Source of the DNA: UBA7330 sp965243485
Lineage (GTDB): Bacteria > Bacteroidota > Bacteroidia > Cytophagales > Cyclobacteriaceae
Assembly: GCA_965243485.1 (NCBI GenBank)
Contig: CBDEVP010000001.1
Coordinates: forward strand, 186,001-250,000
Direction: 5' to 3'
Length of the DNA: 64,000 nucleotides
The notes under the pieces: generated by a model
What the model was told of the DNA's origin: nothing
The model's database searches: none
Seen by the model: the letters and a program-made list of their open reading frames with translations, nothing else
Program-made: the position numbers and the translations under genes
Shown: positions 53,801-62,941 of the stretch, one piece after another
Numbering within the stretch: the first letter of the stretch is position 1
Layout of the letters: each line of letters begins with the position of its first letter

Positions 53801-54189
53801 TTATCAACATCAGCCATGGTTACTCCGGAGGACCAAAGGTCGTCTTTTGTAATACCAGCCTTATTGCTAATATCTTCAAATTGTAAATTCCCCTTATTCA
53901 AAAACAGCCGGTCTCTTGTCTGGTTCCCGGTGAAAAAGACATCCTGTAAACCATCGTTATTTACATCTCCCACAGCAACACCACCACCTGATATAAACAT
54001 GGAATTTATCATGTGGTTATTCTCCCTTCTTTGTTCCACCATATTCGTGAAATGAAGGCCGGAATAATCCTGAGGTACCAGCGTAAACAACTTATCTCCT
54101 TCGCGCGGGTCTTCAAGCTCATTTTTACAGCCCATCAACAAGGCTACGAGCATCAGTCCGCTTCCAACAATTAATTTGTTCATTCTCAA
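50818..54189 (-). CDS. Large FG-GAP/VCBS repeat lipoprotein with internal UnbV/ASPIC domain
   Basis: 1123 aa. Lipobox LVALLMGC near residue 21. An N-terminal propeller of FG-GAP repeats (AVGDVNNDGLQDVFFT, TMADVDNDGDLDIYVC, VGDLNNDNWPDIYVTN) ends near 530. An ASPIC/UnbV domain follows (VSIYKGNNVWQVNEI, KVVIDWNDSTRS), then a second set of repeats to the C-terminus (DMDGDGDQDLIVG). The two-propeller layout is known from Bacteroidetes glycan loci. It begins downstream of the SusCD terminator and is co-oriented with the smaller paralogue. Calcium dependence is likely from the repeat loops. Function beyond binding unknown. Confidence 0.93.
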   Translation of the reverse strand: MRMNKLIVGSGLMLVALLMGCKNELEDPREGDKLFTLVPQDYSGLHFTNMVEQRRENNHMINSMFISGGGVAVGDVNNDGLQDVFFTGNQTRDRLFLNKGNLQFEDISNKAGITKDDLWSSGVTMADVDNDGDLDIYVCRNVYLEEEKSANQLYINNGDLTFTEKAQEFGLADIGFSVQAAFFDFDKDGHLDVYLVNQPPSIPGRGNKLDFHQFSDIKFSDRLYRNLGNGRFVDHTIEGKIRNFGYGLSATVGDLNNDNWPDIYVTNDFDVPDHVYINRQDGTFEDVALVATKHVSNFSMGSDIADYDNDGHLDVMVVDMMAEDHKRIKTTMGSMSPEDFWQQVRDGKHYQYMFNTLQRNNGNGSFSELGQLGGVTNTDWSWAPLFADFDNDGYKDLFVTNGVKSNNFYSDLSSIYDQKVDSLNQVARQRGIDPKTIIDVMDFVDLAPTDKLPNYIFKNNGDLTFTKKTEQWGMDMPTLSNGAAYADFDNDGDLDLIINNIDDNAQLYRNNSVDQNLGNFVRFKLSSKDNKSVYGTKVSIYKGNNVWQVNEITNARGFMSKSEEIVHFGVGSGNLIEKVVIDWNDSTRSILEGVAVNETHKVVKQEAKEITPEKKVAKETMFADAAQSLGLSRVLHRENEYDDYAKEILLPHKMSQFGPSIAVGDVNGDGLEDFFMGGAAGFSGTLFLQNKTGSFDRILEGAWTHDKMSEDMGVALVDLDGDKDLDLFIVSGGNEFEPNDPALRDRLYLNNGRGQFTRDPKLFPEYLSSGSCVIPKDFDQDGDLDLFVGGRLVPGKYPHPANSHLLENRGGKLVDVTMEKAVGLSQLGLVTSATWMDHNNDGLDDLLVVGEWMPVTVFTQTSEGKFEKGLLDGLKESEGWYYAIKADDMDGDGDQDLIVGNLGLNYKYKASVDEPFEVYSYDFDGNGSLDIVLSYYEHGELFPVRGKSCSTQQIPSLGEKFDTYEKFGDSNLGDIYGPSLDDALNLQAKTFASAYIENLGNGRFEWKPLPSLAQSSSVNSVLTGDYNGDGHKDILISGNLYQSEIETPRNDAGTGLLLTGDGTGNFEPASVQESGFFAPFDAKDMKSISVGKREVILVANNSYYLQAIEFTPLSSQNISISAL

Positions 54190-54310
54190 CCTGACTATTT
54201 AATGCCTACAAAAATATAATATTTTGATCCGCTTAGAAGGTCTTTTTGTGAACACTTTTGGTTGCAAAAGCCTAAGCAGCAATTATGATAACGAATGAGG
54301 CAGATATCAT

Positions 54311-54354
54311 AAAAAGGGGTTGCTCAAAAGATCTTATCTCTCAAGCAACCCCTT
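54311..54354 (-). terminator. Rho-independent terminator downstream of susD
   Basis: On the minus strand, AAGGGGTTGCT (complement of 54,344-54,354) pairs perfectly with AGCAACCCCTT (complement of 54,314-54,324) around a 19-base loop, and is followed by a T run. It lies 20 bases after the SusD stop and separates the SusCD transcript from the FG-GAP genes. Confidence 0.82.
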
Positions 54355-54374
54355 GATTTTAAGTCAATTTAGAA

Positions 54375-56030
54375 TTAGAAGTTCGGACCTCCTGTATCCC
54401 ACCATAAGCGGGTACCAATTTCGTCCGGACCACCTAACTTGGTAGTGGCATCAGCAACACCAGCGGCGTTGTTGTTGCGTTCTGCATCTACAAACGGCAT
54501 TCTTCTCAAGAAATCATCTGCTGGAATAATACCCCAATCTTCGTTACTATCATTCTGATAGTTGTAAGGAAGTTTTGGATAACCCGTACGACGATGATCC
54601 ACCCATGCTTCTATGGTATTCATATAGGCAGCAATCCATTTTTGCGTGATGATCTTCTCCAGCTTTACTTCATTGGTAGCCGCCTCATCCCATTTCACCG
54701 TGATATTGCCAAAGCGGTTCATGATCCTTGGATCTGTCTCACCTGTACGGAAATCATTCACATCACCAACCTGTAAACCAGGTGTATCAGGGTCCGCATC
54801 AGCTTTTGGATCATTATAATCTATAGGAATATTGGTATCATCCTCAAGATAATCAGCAGCTCCAGCTGCACCCCATTCTGCAAATGAGTCAATGACTCCC
54901 TGCCTGTAGTGATCTTCGGCCGATCCAGCTCCTTCCCATCCTCTCAGGGCAGCCTCCGCCAATAAGAAGTGTGTCTCAGATGACATAAAGCAACGACGCA
55001 TTCCATCTGCAGTGGTCGGGTTGAAATCTGCACTGATATTAGAATAAGGGATCCTGTCATCCTTGGCACCCAATGTCGCACCATTTCTAATTCCCTTGTA
55101 TGGAAGATCAGGATGATCAGGTGTCAATGAGGCCACATTAGCGGGTGCAACAGGCTCAAAGTATTGAGACAGTCTTCCATCCTCATAGCCTACGAGAACA
55201 GATTCCATGGAGGCACTCATTCTGGTATCACCCCACCCCCAGGCTATTCTGGCAGGAGGAAAAAATCCGTTGTAAAGCCTTATTTTGAAATCATCGGCAG
55301 CTGTTGTAATCAAACCTCCCGGGGCAGCGATGGCTTTTTCACCCTCTGCTTTAGCCAGAGCAGGAGCTACCTTGGAAATTCGCATCGCCAATTGCAGCCG
55401 CAGACTGTTGGCATACTTGATCCAGCTGGGAATATCACCACCATAACTCGCATCAAAGGCTGCCATTCCAGCAAAATCTGCATTGGCTGTTAAGGTAGCA
55501 ACGATGTCATCCAGCTCATCAAACCAGGTATTGTACAAAGTCTCTTCACTGTCATACAGAATTGTATTTTCCAGCGATCCGTAATTTGTGTAAATGATCG
55601 GTCCATGATAGGCCGACAACCTTGATGCTGAAAGGATCCTTATCAATCTTGCCCAGGCAACAAACACATCGTTGCCCTCAGCTTCAGCTATCTCAATCAC
55701 TCTGCCACTTAGGGCAAAAACCTGATTGTAACACCGGTTCCAATAGACATTCCATCGAATATAATAGGTTGTATTGTTAATACCACCTACAAAAGGAGTT
55801 GGAGTAGCTAAATGTCTCACCCAGGAGTCATGGCACAAATTATGTTCAATCTGATCACCGAATATATTACCAAGCATCGTTGGAAAAAATGCACCAACAT
55901 GATTATTATCCTGTCTTAAAGACGCATCAGAGATCTGGTAAGGATTCGTATTGATTTCCTCAAAATTTTCAGTACAGGCACTAAAAACCAGGAGCGTAAC
56001 TATTGTGATATATTTAATTATCTTATTCAT
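54375..56030 (-). CDS. SusD/RagB-family nutrient-binding outer-membrane lipoprotein
   Basis: 551 aa. Signal with lipid Cys at about residue 19 (LLVFSACTENFEEINTNPYQ), a very typical SusD start. The helical body carries family features such as IIYTNYGSLENTILYDSEE and SSETHFLLAEAALRGWEGA with the TPR-like helices. It covers the SusC barrel at the cell surface and helps capture glycan fragments. It follows the SusC gene by 12 bases and is followed by a terminator. The ligand cannot be read from sequence; the sialidase and PIG-L genes nearby suggest amino-sugar or sialylated oligosaccharides. Confidence 0.95.
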   Translation of the reverse strand: MNKIIKYITIVTLLVFSACTENFEEINTNPYQISDASLRQDNNHVGAFFPTMLGNIFGDQIEHNLCHDSWVRHLATPTPFVGGINNTTYYIRWNVYWNRCYNQVFALSGRVIEIAEAEGNDVFVAWARLIRILSASRLSAYHGPIIYTNYGSLENTILYDSEETLYNTWFDELDDIVATLTANADFAGMAAFDASYGGDIPSWIKYANSLRLQLAMRISKVAPALAKAEGEKAIAAPGGLITTAADDFKIRLYNGFFPPARIAWGWGDTRMSASMESVLVGYEDGRLSQYFEPVAPANVASLTPDHPDLPYKGIRNGATLGAKDDRIPYSNISADFNPTTADGMRRCFMSSETHFLLAEAALRGWEGAGSAEDHYRQGVIDSFAEWGAAGAADYLEDDTNIPIDYNDPKADADPDTPGLQVGDVNDFRTGETDPRIMNRFGNITVKWDEAATNEVKLEKIITQKWIAAYMNTIEAWVDHRRTGYPKLPYNYQNDSNEDWGIIPADDFLRRMPFVDAERNNNAAGVADATTKLGGPDEIGTRLWWDTGGPNF

Positions 56031-56042
56031 ATCTCTACTACA

Positions 56043-59000
56043 TTAAAAATTAACCTGGATATTAAATCCGATGGTTCGCGTGGACGGAACATTGAAGTTG
56101 TCAAGGGAAGGAGAGTTCCTATTGGTACTCATGGCCAATTCCGGATCAAATGGAGCATCCAAATACAGGAAGAAAAGATTTTGCCCCACTAATGATAAAG
56201 TGATTGGAATTGAACTTATCCTCGTAGTATAACCCAGGGCCAGTTGTGTTAACCTGACATTGGTTCTGCTATAAACATAAGGCTCCATGATACCGTTTCT
56301 TCCACCAATCGCACGATAATAAACTTCAGGTTCAATCTGGCTTACTGGATTTCCTTCGGGCGAAACCGCATTGATGGCAGTAAATCCCTGATCCCTGTCA
56401 GCAGCAGTTCTTTCGGAAACACCTGCCTCATCCAGCATGGCCTCCGTCTTACTTACTGCCAAACCTCCGAAATTCCCATTGATCATAAAAGACAAAGAGA
56501 AATCGTTATAAGACAAGTTGTTACTCCATCCCATGATAAAATTCGGATTTAGATTTCCTCTGAAATTTATATCAGTTGACTCGGGATTGTCCGCTGTTTT
56601 ACGTGGTCTGTCATTAGCGTCAAGCACAATTCTGCCCTGGGCATCCCTTACAAAGCTCAGCGTATAAAGATCACCAATGGATCCACCCTCTTTGAATCGC
56701 GCAAAATAACCCTCAGAACTTCCGGTATTGATCCAGTTATCAGGATTGTTTGGATCTCCCTTCACAACCTTGTTAATGTTTCTTGAAAAATTAATAGATG
56801 TACTCCATTCAAAGTTTATGTTATAAACAGGCGTTGCATTCAAGATGATCTCTACCCCTCTGTTATTGATCTCTCCGACGTTAATTACCCGGGTATTATA
56901 TATTGATCCGGCGAGTGCAGGTACACTAAAAAATTCATCACTGTTGGTAATGTCGTAGTAAGTAAAGTCAATGCCAACCCGACTATCCAGAAAATCCCAA
57001 TGAGTTCCCACTTCCAGGGTGGTAACAATTTCCGGTTTCAAGTTAGTACCGGGAGCAACTGATGCCCGGTTGACTCCACCCGTTGAACCGTCTACTGTAT
57101 TTGATGGTATGATCTGGTTGAAAGGAATTTCCTGCCCTACCTGACTGTAGGACAATCTAATTTTTCCATTGCTGATGGGCTCAGGTATATTCAAAATTTC
57201 ACTAACGATAGCTGACAATCCAACCGCGGGATAAAAGTAGTTTTCATTACCTGTTCCTACCAGTGTAGAAGCCCAGTCCGTTCTTCCGGAAAAATCCAGA
57301 AACAATACATCTCTGTATCCTAAGGTTGTATTGATAAACAAACCCTGCTTGACGTCACGGGAGTCCAATGTAGAGTTGACTGCAACGGCATCAGGAAGGT
57401 TTTGGAAATAGTATTCATTGGCATAAAGTAATCCCTGTGTTCCAGTGTTTACACTCACTCCCAGACCATACACTCGTTTCTGGTAAGTAGCTCCTCCGAT
57501 TACACCGAGGCTCAAATCACCAAAATTATCATCATATCTCAGGATGGCATCGACATAAGTCAGCTGATCCTGATATTTGTTATAATCCCACCTTCCGTTA
57601 GGGTGTATATTTGTAGTATTTCCGCCGGAAGCATATTTAGTCTCTTGCAACTTATCGGCAAAATCAAGGTTACCTCTTACAGCAAAGCTTAATTTATCAG
57701 TGAATTGATAATCCAAATTGATGCTACTAATAACTCTCTTGGTCTCATTTACACTTGGCTGTCCGGTAAGCAAAAACCATGGGTTTGACTGGTGATGATC
57801 GGTAACAAACCAGTTCATCACTTCCACATTTCTGTTTGGATCCAAATATGTTGGATTGTTCTTGTAGAACTCATACCCCTGTAAACCCAGCGAGGGATCG
57901 TACTGAGGAATTGCCCCGTTTCTCGGGAATCGATACAGACCAGTCAGCGGATTCAGATAGTATCCAGCCGCCGGACGATTCTCAACTTTTTCCTGTGCTA
58001 GCATCACGCTCGAACTGATCGTCAATTTATCATTCAGCAATTTCGTAGACTGCTTGAAAGTAATGTTGTTTCTTCCATAATCATTGTTAGGCATGATACC
58101 AGTAGCTTCTGTATTGGCATAAGAGAAATACGCTGTGGTTCTTTCATTGCCTCCACTGATCGAAATGGAATTAATGAAATTAACTCCGGTTCTGAAGAAG
58201 TCATCAACGTAATTATCGTCATAACTTCCGGGTTGGGTATCCCAGCTTTCTTTGATACCTCCAATAGCACCATATCTATATTGCAGGTCAGGCTTTAATA
58301 AAACACTCTCAAAGGTGACTCCGGAATTTAAGGTAACTCTTGCCTGGCCTGATTTACCTTTCTTTGTAGTGATCAACACCACGCCATTGGCTCCCTGGCT
58401 TCCATAAAGTGCAGCAGCATTGGCGCCTTTCAGAATACTAATACTTTCAATATCATCCTGGTTAAGCTGTGAAAGTCCGTCGCCACTATCTGTACCACCC
58501 CACATTCCGGGTTGCCCGCCTTTGTTGTTAACCATGGGAATACCATCAATTACAAACAAAGGATCACTGTCTCCGGTAAGGTTTTTATTTCCTCTCAACT
58601 GAACTCTTGTGGATCCTCCTGGTCCTCCGGTACTCTTCTGAACCTGCACTCCCGCAGCCCTTCCAGCCAAATTGCTCATAAAGTTCACATCCCGTACCCT
58701 GGTGAGCTCTTCACCATCTACCGTTTGTTGGGTATAAGTCAACGATTTCTCTTCACGCTCAATACCCAATGCTGTAACTACTACTTCACCTAATTGAACT
58801 TCGTCCTCTTCCAACGCCACATCGATCACAGTTCTGTTTCCTACTGAAATTTCCTGTGTTGCAAAACCAACAGATGTATAAACGAGCACTGGGTCTTCCA
58901 CGCCCGCAACACTCAAAGAATACCGACCGTCTACATCCGTGGATGTTCCGTTTGTCGTTCCTTTAATTAAAACAGAAACACCAGGAAGTCCTTCGTTTCC

Positions 59001-59081
59001 TGCCGTAACTACTCCGGATACAGTCTGCCCGAGTGAGGCAAAACTTATACACAGGAGTAATGCTTGTAAAATTTTAACCAT
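56043..59081 (-). CDS. SusC/RagA-family TonB-linked outer-membrane transporter
   Basis: 1012 aa with a signal peptide (VKILQALLLCISFASLGQT). The carboxypeptidase-D-like regulatory domain (GVVTAGNEGLPGVSVLIKGT, about 20-95) is followed by the SusC motif LGEVVVTALGIEREEKSLTY, a plug domain (about 115-225; DPLFVIDGIPMVNN, GAAALYGSQGANGVVLITTK) and a 22-strand-type barrel to the final IGFNIQVNF. It imports oligosaccharides across the outer membrane using TonB energy. With SusD it forms the core of this utilisation locus. No anti-sigma or sigma gene is adjacent, and the nearest regulator in the window is far away, so its control is unknown. Confidence 0.96.
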   Translation of the reverse strand: MVKILQALLLCISFASLGQTVSGVVTAGNEGLPGVSVLIKGTTNGTSTDVDGRYSLSVAGVEDPVLVYTSVGFATQEISVGNRTVIDVALEEDEVQLGEVVVTALGIEREEKSLTYTQQTVDGEELTRVRDVNFMSNLAGRAAGVQVQKSTGGPGGSTRVQLRGNKNLTGDSDPLFVIDGIPMVNNKGGQPGMWGGTDSGDGLSQLNQDDIESISILKGANAAALYGSQGANGVVLITTKKGKSGQARVTLNSGVTFESVLLKPDLQYRYGAIGGIKESWDTQPGSYDDNYVDDFFRTGVNFINSISISGGNERTTAYFSYANTEATGIMPNNDYGRNNITFKQSTKLLNDKLTISSSVMLAQEKVENRPAAGYYLNPLTGLYRFPRNGAIPQYDPSLGLQGYEFYKNNPTYLDPNRNVEVMNWFVTDHHQSNPWFLLTGQPSVNETKRVISSINLDYQFTDKLSFAVRGNLDFADKLQETKYASGGNTTNIHPNGRWDYNKYQDQLTYVDAILRYDDNFGDLSLGVIGGATYQKRVYGLGVSVNTGTQGLLYANEYYFQNLPDAVAVNSTLDSRDVKQGLFINTTLGYRDVLFLDFSGRTDWASTLVGTGNENYFYPAVGLSAIVSEILNIPEPISNGKIRLSYSQVGQEIPFNQIIPSNTVDGSTGGVNRASVAPGTNLKPEIVTTLEVGTHWDFLDSRVGIDFTYYDITNSDEFFSVPALAGSIYNTRVINVGEINNRGVEIILNATPVYNINFEWSTSINFSRNINKVVKGDPNNPDNWINTGSSEGYFARFKEGGSIGDLYTLSFVRDAQGRIVLDANDRPRKTADNPESTDINFRGNLNPNFIMGWSNNLSYNDFSLSFMINGNFGGLAVSKTEAMLDEAGVSERTAADRDQGFTAINAVSPEGNPVSQIEPEVYYRAIGGRNGIMEPYVYSRTNVRLTQLALGYTTRISSIPITLSLVGQNLFFLYLDAPFDPELAMSTNRNSPSLDNFNVPSTRTIGFNIQVNF

Positions 59082-59273
59082 ATGATAAGTAAGTTTAGTT
59101 GTTGATTATGAATGATTATCACTAAGTAATTAACTATAATTTTCTGATATAGTCAAATTCTATTGCCAGATATTTAATTCCCGTCTGATTTTGGTCTTTT
59201 TTGTTTAATCATTTGGTCAGGAATTATCAAAATGTTAAACAAACCAGGTTTTTCGGCACCATCAAGTAAGAGT

Positions 59274-60275
59274 CTATTGCCTCACTGAATTTTCTTTCAC
59301 GTAATCTTCACGGATCGATTTGATGGGACCGATATAATGAAATCGCTCAGCCCAGCCCAACCCATATTTTTCTCCGATCTTCCTGTCAGAAGGAACTCCA
59401 CGGATAGCTTCAGAATCCATATCCATCATAAAGTTCTTGATATAGCTTTTGTTGGCTGATTCATCACTATCACCCAGGATTGGTAACTTTTTTCCCTGCT
59501 GTTCCAGACTTTTCCTCCAGGTTGCTCCGGAGACACCCGGACCCTGATAAATATTCGCGGTATTGGCTTCTACTTTTTTGTCGACATATTTTGAAATGTC
59601 CACTACCCGATTTACCAGTTGTGGGCCTCGGGCGAAATAGTATTTCTCCTTTACCCCGTGAGGCTGTACCACTTCCAGCTGCTCCGGGTAATCCGTACCC
59701 ATACCGGCCATCCACGAGGCTGCCTCCACTGCCCTGGCAGTAATGTAGTGGTCCGGGTTTTCCTCATAATCTCCATAGGGATCATAACAAACGATCGTAT
59801 CCACCTTTAATAATCTGAATAAGAAAATCAACCTTCCTTTGATCTCCTGGATGTTATACTCATCCATGCGGTGGTTGCGGTAGCCCAGGTCATACACTTT
59901 TTTCAGACCGAGGGCTTCAGCAGCGGCGTAAGTCCCTTTTTCATTGTTGTAAACCCGCTCACCGATGGTGGACCCCCTACCGGCGGCATCATCATTGGAG
60001 GTACGGATCATATATCCGGTATATCCTTCATCAATCAGCTTGGCGACTGTACCCGCCGCGAAAAAGGCAATGTCATCACAATGTGGCTGGATGGCTGCCA
60101 GCACTTTACCTTCATGGGGGCGACCTGATAAAGGATGCTCAATGAAAACCTCCTCTTTATTCGTGATTCTTTGTTCCGGTCCCTTCTTGGATAATGATGT
60201 GCCACTCATTGCAGCGGCGGGGCTCAGCATTGCTCCGGCTACAAGACCTTTTTCGATAAATTCTTTTCGGTTCAT
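59274..60275 (-). CDS. PIG-L (LmbE) family N-deacetylase, exported
   Basis: 333 aa. The leader (NRKEFIEKGLVAGAMLSPAAA) resembles a Tat or Sec signal with RK instead of RR. The zinc site is HCDDIAFFAAGT (residues 65-68), where the family usually has HPDD; the third ligand is in NPDHYITARAVEAA. The Pro-to-Cys change next to the metal His is unusual, but the ligands stay. The family removes N-acetyl from GlcNAc-containing or related compounds. Next to a sialidase and SusCD, deacetylation of an N-acetylated sugar in the periplasm is a reasonable guess. Confidence 0.9.
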   Translation of the reverse strand: MNRKEFIEKGLVAGAMLSPAAAMSGTSLSKKGPEQRITNKEEVFIEHPLSGRPHEGKVLAAIQPHCDDIAFFAAGTVAKLIDEGYTGYMIRTSNDDAAGRGSTIGERVYNNEKGTYAAAEALGLKKVYDLGYRNHRMDEYNIQEIKGRLIFLFRLLKVDTIVCYDPYGDYEENPDHYITARAVEAASWMAGMGTDYPEQLEVVQPHGVKEKYYFARGPQLVNRVVDISKYVDKKVEANTANIYQGPGVSGATWRKSLEQQGKKLPILGDSDESANKSYIKNFMMDMDSEAIRGVPSDRKIGEKYGLGWAERFHYIGPIKSIREDYVKENSVRQ

Positions 60276-60302
60276 TCTTTCCAGGTTTAATGTGATGAAA
60301 TG

Positions 60303-61490
60303 CTATTTAATGGGAGTTTGAAGAACCTGTCCTTCATGATCGATTGACCAGGTGACAGGATCATCCTCCGATGTTATTGTAGCGATAAATTGCCGCGAAG
60401 TACCTTCAAGCGTCAGGGTGTTGCCAATACCATCAATGGTTACTTCTTTGCTTATACCAAGATCTTCAAGATTCAGGGCATAGGCAGAGTTTCTACCTGC
60501 CCATTCTTTTTGTCTGTAATAAACCAGCCATAGATAGTCTTTCTGCTTTACAGGATAATGGGAGACGAAAGGAACCGTCCTCTCACCTACTACCTCGCTG
60601 CTAAACTGTACATATCCCCACCTTTCCGGGAAATGCATGTTGATCACTCCCTGTGGAGACCAGGTCCAGTTGTATTCGGGTAGATTTTTTCCCGTGCTGT
60701 CTTTCTGTTTTACATATTTGCCATCAATGATGTCGATATCATACTGGACCCTGGAAAAATTGACTCTGTACTGATCACCATCTTCTGGGGTGTTCTCTCT
60801 TTTTCGACCGAACGTGATGGATGAAAATGGGATCGCTACTTCAACAGTCCATGACTCATCGGTATCGGATGAATTGTTGATGGTACCATAGACTTTGACT
60901 CCGGTCTTCAACCCTTTGATCTCCCAGTTGGTCATCGGCAGGCCTCCATTGCGATACGCCTTATCCAAAAACAAGTCCCAGGTTGTATTGAGGGCATTCA
61001 TCTCAAATTCATAATATCGATGAGTATCATGATCAGGATACTTATAATTGGGACGGTTGCCATCATTGTCTGCATCGATGAAGATCTCAAAATCATTGTC
61101 CCAGAAGATCACATCATCATGTTCAGTGAGTGTTGCCCAGACATGAGGTTCTTCCAGCCTGGCTGCAAAATAGAAGTATTCATCATCCCAAAGCATCTTG
61201 ACCCTGGTAGCCAGATAAGGATCCGGTTTAAGTGAACCTTCGATGTCCCGGAATTCATCCGTCCATTCGGCCTTGCCCCAGTCTGTTTCATCGATGACTC
61301 CATCGATAACAATCGGCTGAGAGGCTTTGTATGCCACGTAGTGTTTTGGGGGTGTAAACAGGTGTTCAAGACCGGAAAAAGGATCACCTGAAGCATCAGG
61401 CTTTTGATTCTCTTTGGTTTGATTACAATCCATAAGCAGCAGTATAGCCGGAATGAATATTATGGCAGAGACTTTTGACTTGATCTTCAT
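60303..61490 (-). CDS. Carbohydrate-binding family 9-like lipoprotein
   Basis: 395 aa. Lipobox-type end of the signal (IIFIPAILLLMDC). The CBM9-like domain covers ~50-265: PIVIDGVIDETDWGKAEWTD, VKMLWDDEYFYFAARLEEPH and FWDNDFEIFIDADNDGNRPN. The rest (about 300-395) is a short beta region without a known name. Such proteins bind reducing ends of glycans and act at the surface or in the periplasm. It is 27 bases upstream of the PIG-L gene on the same strand, hence an operon. No catalytic motif. Confidence 0.9.
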   Translation of the reverse strand: MKIKSKVSAIIFIPAILLLMDCNQTKENQKPDASGDPFSGLEHLFTPPKHYVAYKASQPIVIDGVIDETDWGKAEWTDEFRDIEGSLKPDPYLATRVKMLWDDEYFYFAARLEEPHVWATLTEHDDVIFWDNDFEIFIDADNDGNRPNYKYPDHDTHRYYEFEMNALNTTWDLFLDKAYRNGGLPMTNWEIKGLKTGVKVYGTINNSSDTDESWTVEVAIPFSSITFGRKRENTPEDGDQYRVNFSRVQYDIDIIDGKYVKQKDSTGKNLPEYNWTWSPQGVINMHFPERWGYVQFSSEVVGERTVPFVSHYPVKQKDYLWLVYYRQKEWAGRNSAYALNLEDLGISKEVTIDGIGNTLTLEGTSRQFIATITSEDDPVTWSIDHEGQVLQTPIK

Positions 61491-61606
61491 TGATGGTATT
61501 TGTTAAGTGAAATAAATGGGTCTGAATGCGCGCTGACTGCGGAGTCTCAAAGTAATTGAAGCAATTAAGTGCTTCCTGTGATATTAATCAAAGCGATTGT
61601 GTTGTT

Positions 61607-62770
61607 TTAGTCCAAAAATCCTGCAGCTTTTGGATCAATCATTTCAAAGATCATTGTTTCGTACGGGTTTTCGTCTCCGGCCTCATAAAAAATGGCGAGC
61701 TTCCCATCCTCGGTCCTGGTCATGCTTGAATAAGCGGACGGACCGGGATAAATATTATGGATTACGGGCCAGGTCTTCCCTTCATCGAAGCTTGCTCTGA
61801 GTGATAAATTATGCCGGATCCTGCCGGCACTGGCCGGATTAAGGAAGAGCAGTATACTTTTCCCGGCATCAGGCCATTGGAATCTTAAAAAACCTGCCTG
61901 ACAAACCGGCTCTACCAATTCATCCACAGCTGCCGGAGCAGTCCAGGTGACCCCACCATCATAACTTGTTGACTGAGTTCGCCTGAAATCCCCGAAGTAA
62001 GAACGCATATTCATTAACAATGTCCCATTACCGTCTGCAACCTCGACCACCTGACATTCATTCACTTTGGGTCTGATTGATCCCCCCAGCTGCCAGGTCT
62101 TACCATGATCATCACTGTAGATGATGTGCGATCCGTACTCGTAGGGACCGTTCCGTACATTACCATTGGGATCATCGTAGCTGTGATCGCAGGGGATCAC
62201 GAGTCTTCCCTTTCTCGGACCTTGTTTTATTTGAATTCCGATGCCAGGTCCGGTGGCATACCAGCCCCAGGAAGGATCCTTGGTAGTATTGGTTATCTCT
62301 TTGGGCTGTGACCAGTTGAGTCCGTCATCCGTACTATTGGAAACCCAAACGGTCCTGGTACCTTCGGATTTCTTTGTGATGATGTCACTTTCATGATCAT
62401 GACCCAGGTTATGTGTCATCAGCAGCCAGATCGTGCCCGTGGTTTCATCCAGTACCGGACAGGGATTGCCACAGGTATTTTCCCCATCACTCCAGATCAC
62501 CCGGGACTTGCCCCAGGTGCTTCCATTATCAGTGGACCTCCTAAGCAACAGGTCAATATCGCCTGAATCTCCCGGTTTCTTACGGCCTTCACAAAATGCC
62601 AGCAATGTTCCATTTTTGGTAGCAATAATTGATGGGATCCGATAACTTTCATATCCATCTTGACCCGCTTCAAATAAGCGTTCTCTTAGGGGACTTTCCT
62701 GGCTATACAGATGGAGAGTAAGCAGATAAAGGATGCTTAGGAATAAGGATTTTTTCAATTGACTCTTCAT
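61607..62770 (-). CDS. Exo-alpha-sialidase (BNR repeat)
   Basis: 387 aa with a Sec signal (LFLSILYLLTLHLYSQ). Six-bladed sialidase propeller: catalytic Arg in the YRIPS motif (about 43-47) and several Asp boxes, STDNGSTWG, STDDGLNWS, SDDHGKTWQ, SYDGGVTWT and SFDEGKTWP. Acid and nucleophile regions typical of GH33 (GDIDLLLRRS, RLVIPCDHSYDD, and FYEAG near the end) are present. It removes terminal sialic acid from glycoconjugates outside the cell. No sialic acid lyase or transporter is visible here, so released sialic acid may be used elsewhere or the trimmed glycan may be the goal. First of the minus-strand set that includes CBM9 and PIG-L. Confidence 0.92.
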   Translation of the reverse strand: MKSQLKKSLFLSILYLLTLHLYSQESPLRERLFEAGQDGYESYRIPSIIATKNGTLLAFCEGRKKPGDSGDIDLLLRRSTDNGSTWGKSRVIWSDGENTCGNPCPVLDETTGTIWLLMTHNLGHDHESDIITKKSEGTRTVWVSNSTDDGLNWSQPKEITNTTKDPSWGWYATGPGIGIQIKQGPRKGRLVIPCDHSYDDPNGNVRNGPYEYGSHIIYSDDHGKTWQLGGSIRPKVNECQVVEVADGNGTLLMNMRSYFGDFRRTQSTSYDGGVTWTAPAAVDELVEPVCQAGFLRFQWPDAGKSILLFLNPASAGRIRHNLSLRASFDEGKTWPVIHNIYPGPSAYSSMTRTEDGKLAIFYEAGDENPYETMIFEMIDPKAAGFLD

Positions 62771-62941
62771 TTTGAATGGTTTGAATTTATTATCAAGCAG
62801 TTAATTGATCAATAAGAAAGCACCAAATATTGCTTTTTTGATGTCATCATTCTTTTATATGCCAATCTTTTATATCCAATTTGATTATAAAACCGATCCA
62901 AAAGATGTATTTTTCGTTACTGATTTAGCAATCAAACACAA

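Noticed and set aside
54209..54216. Bacteroidetes -7 box (TATTTTTG on the minus strand) before the large FG-GAP lipoprotein gene
   Set aside because: The -7 match is good, but no TTG box lies at the expected distance; too weak to list as a promoter.
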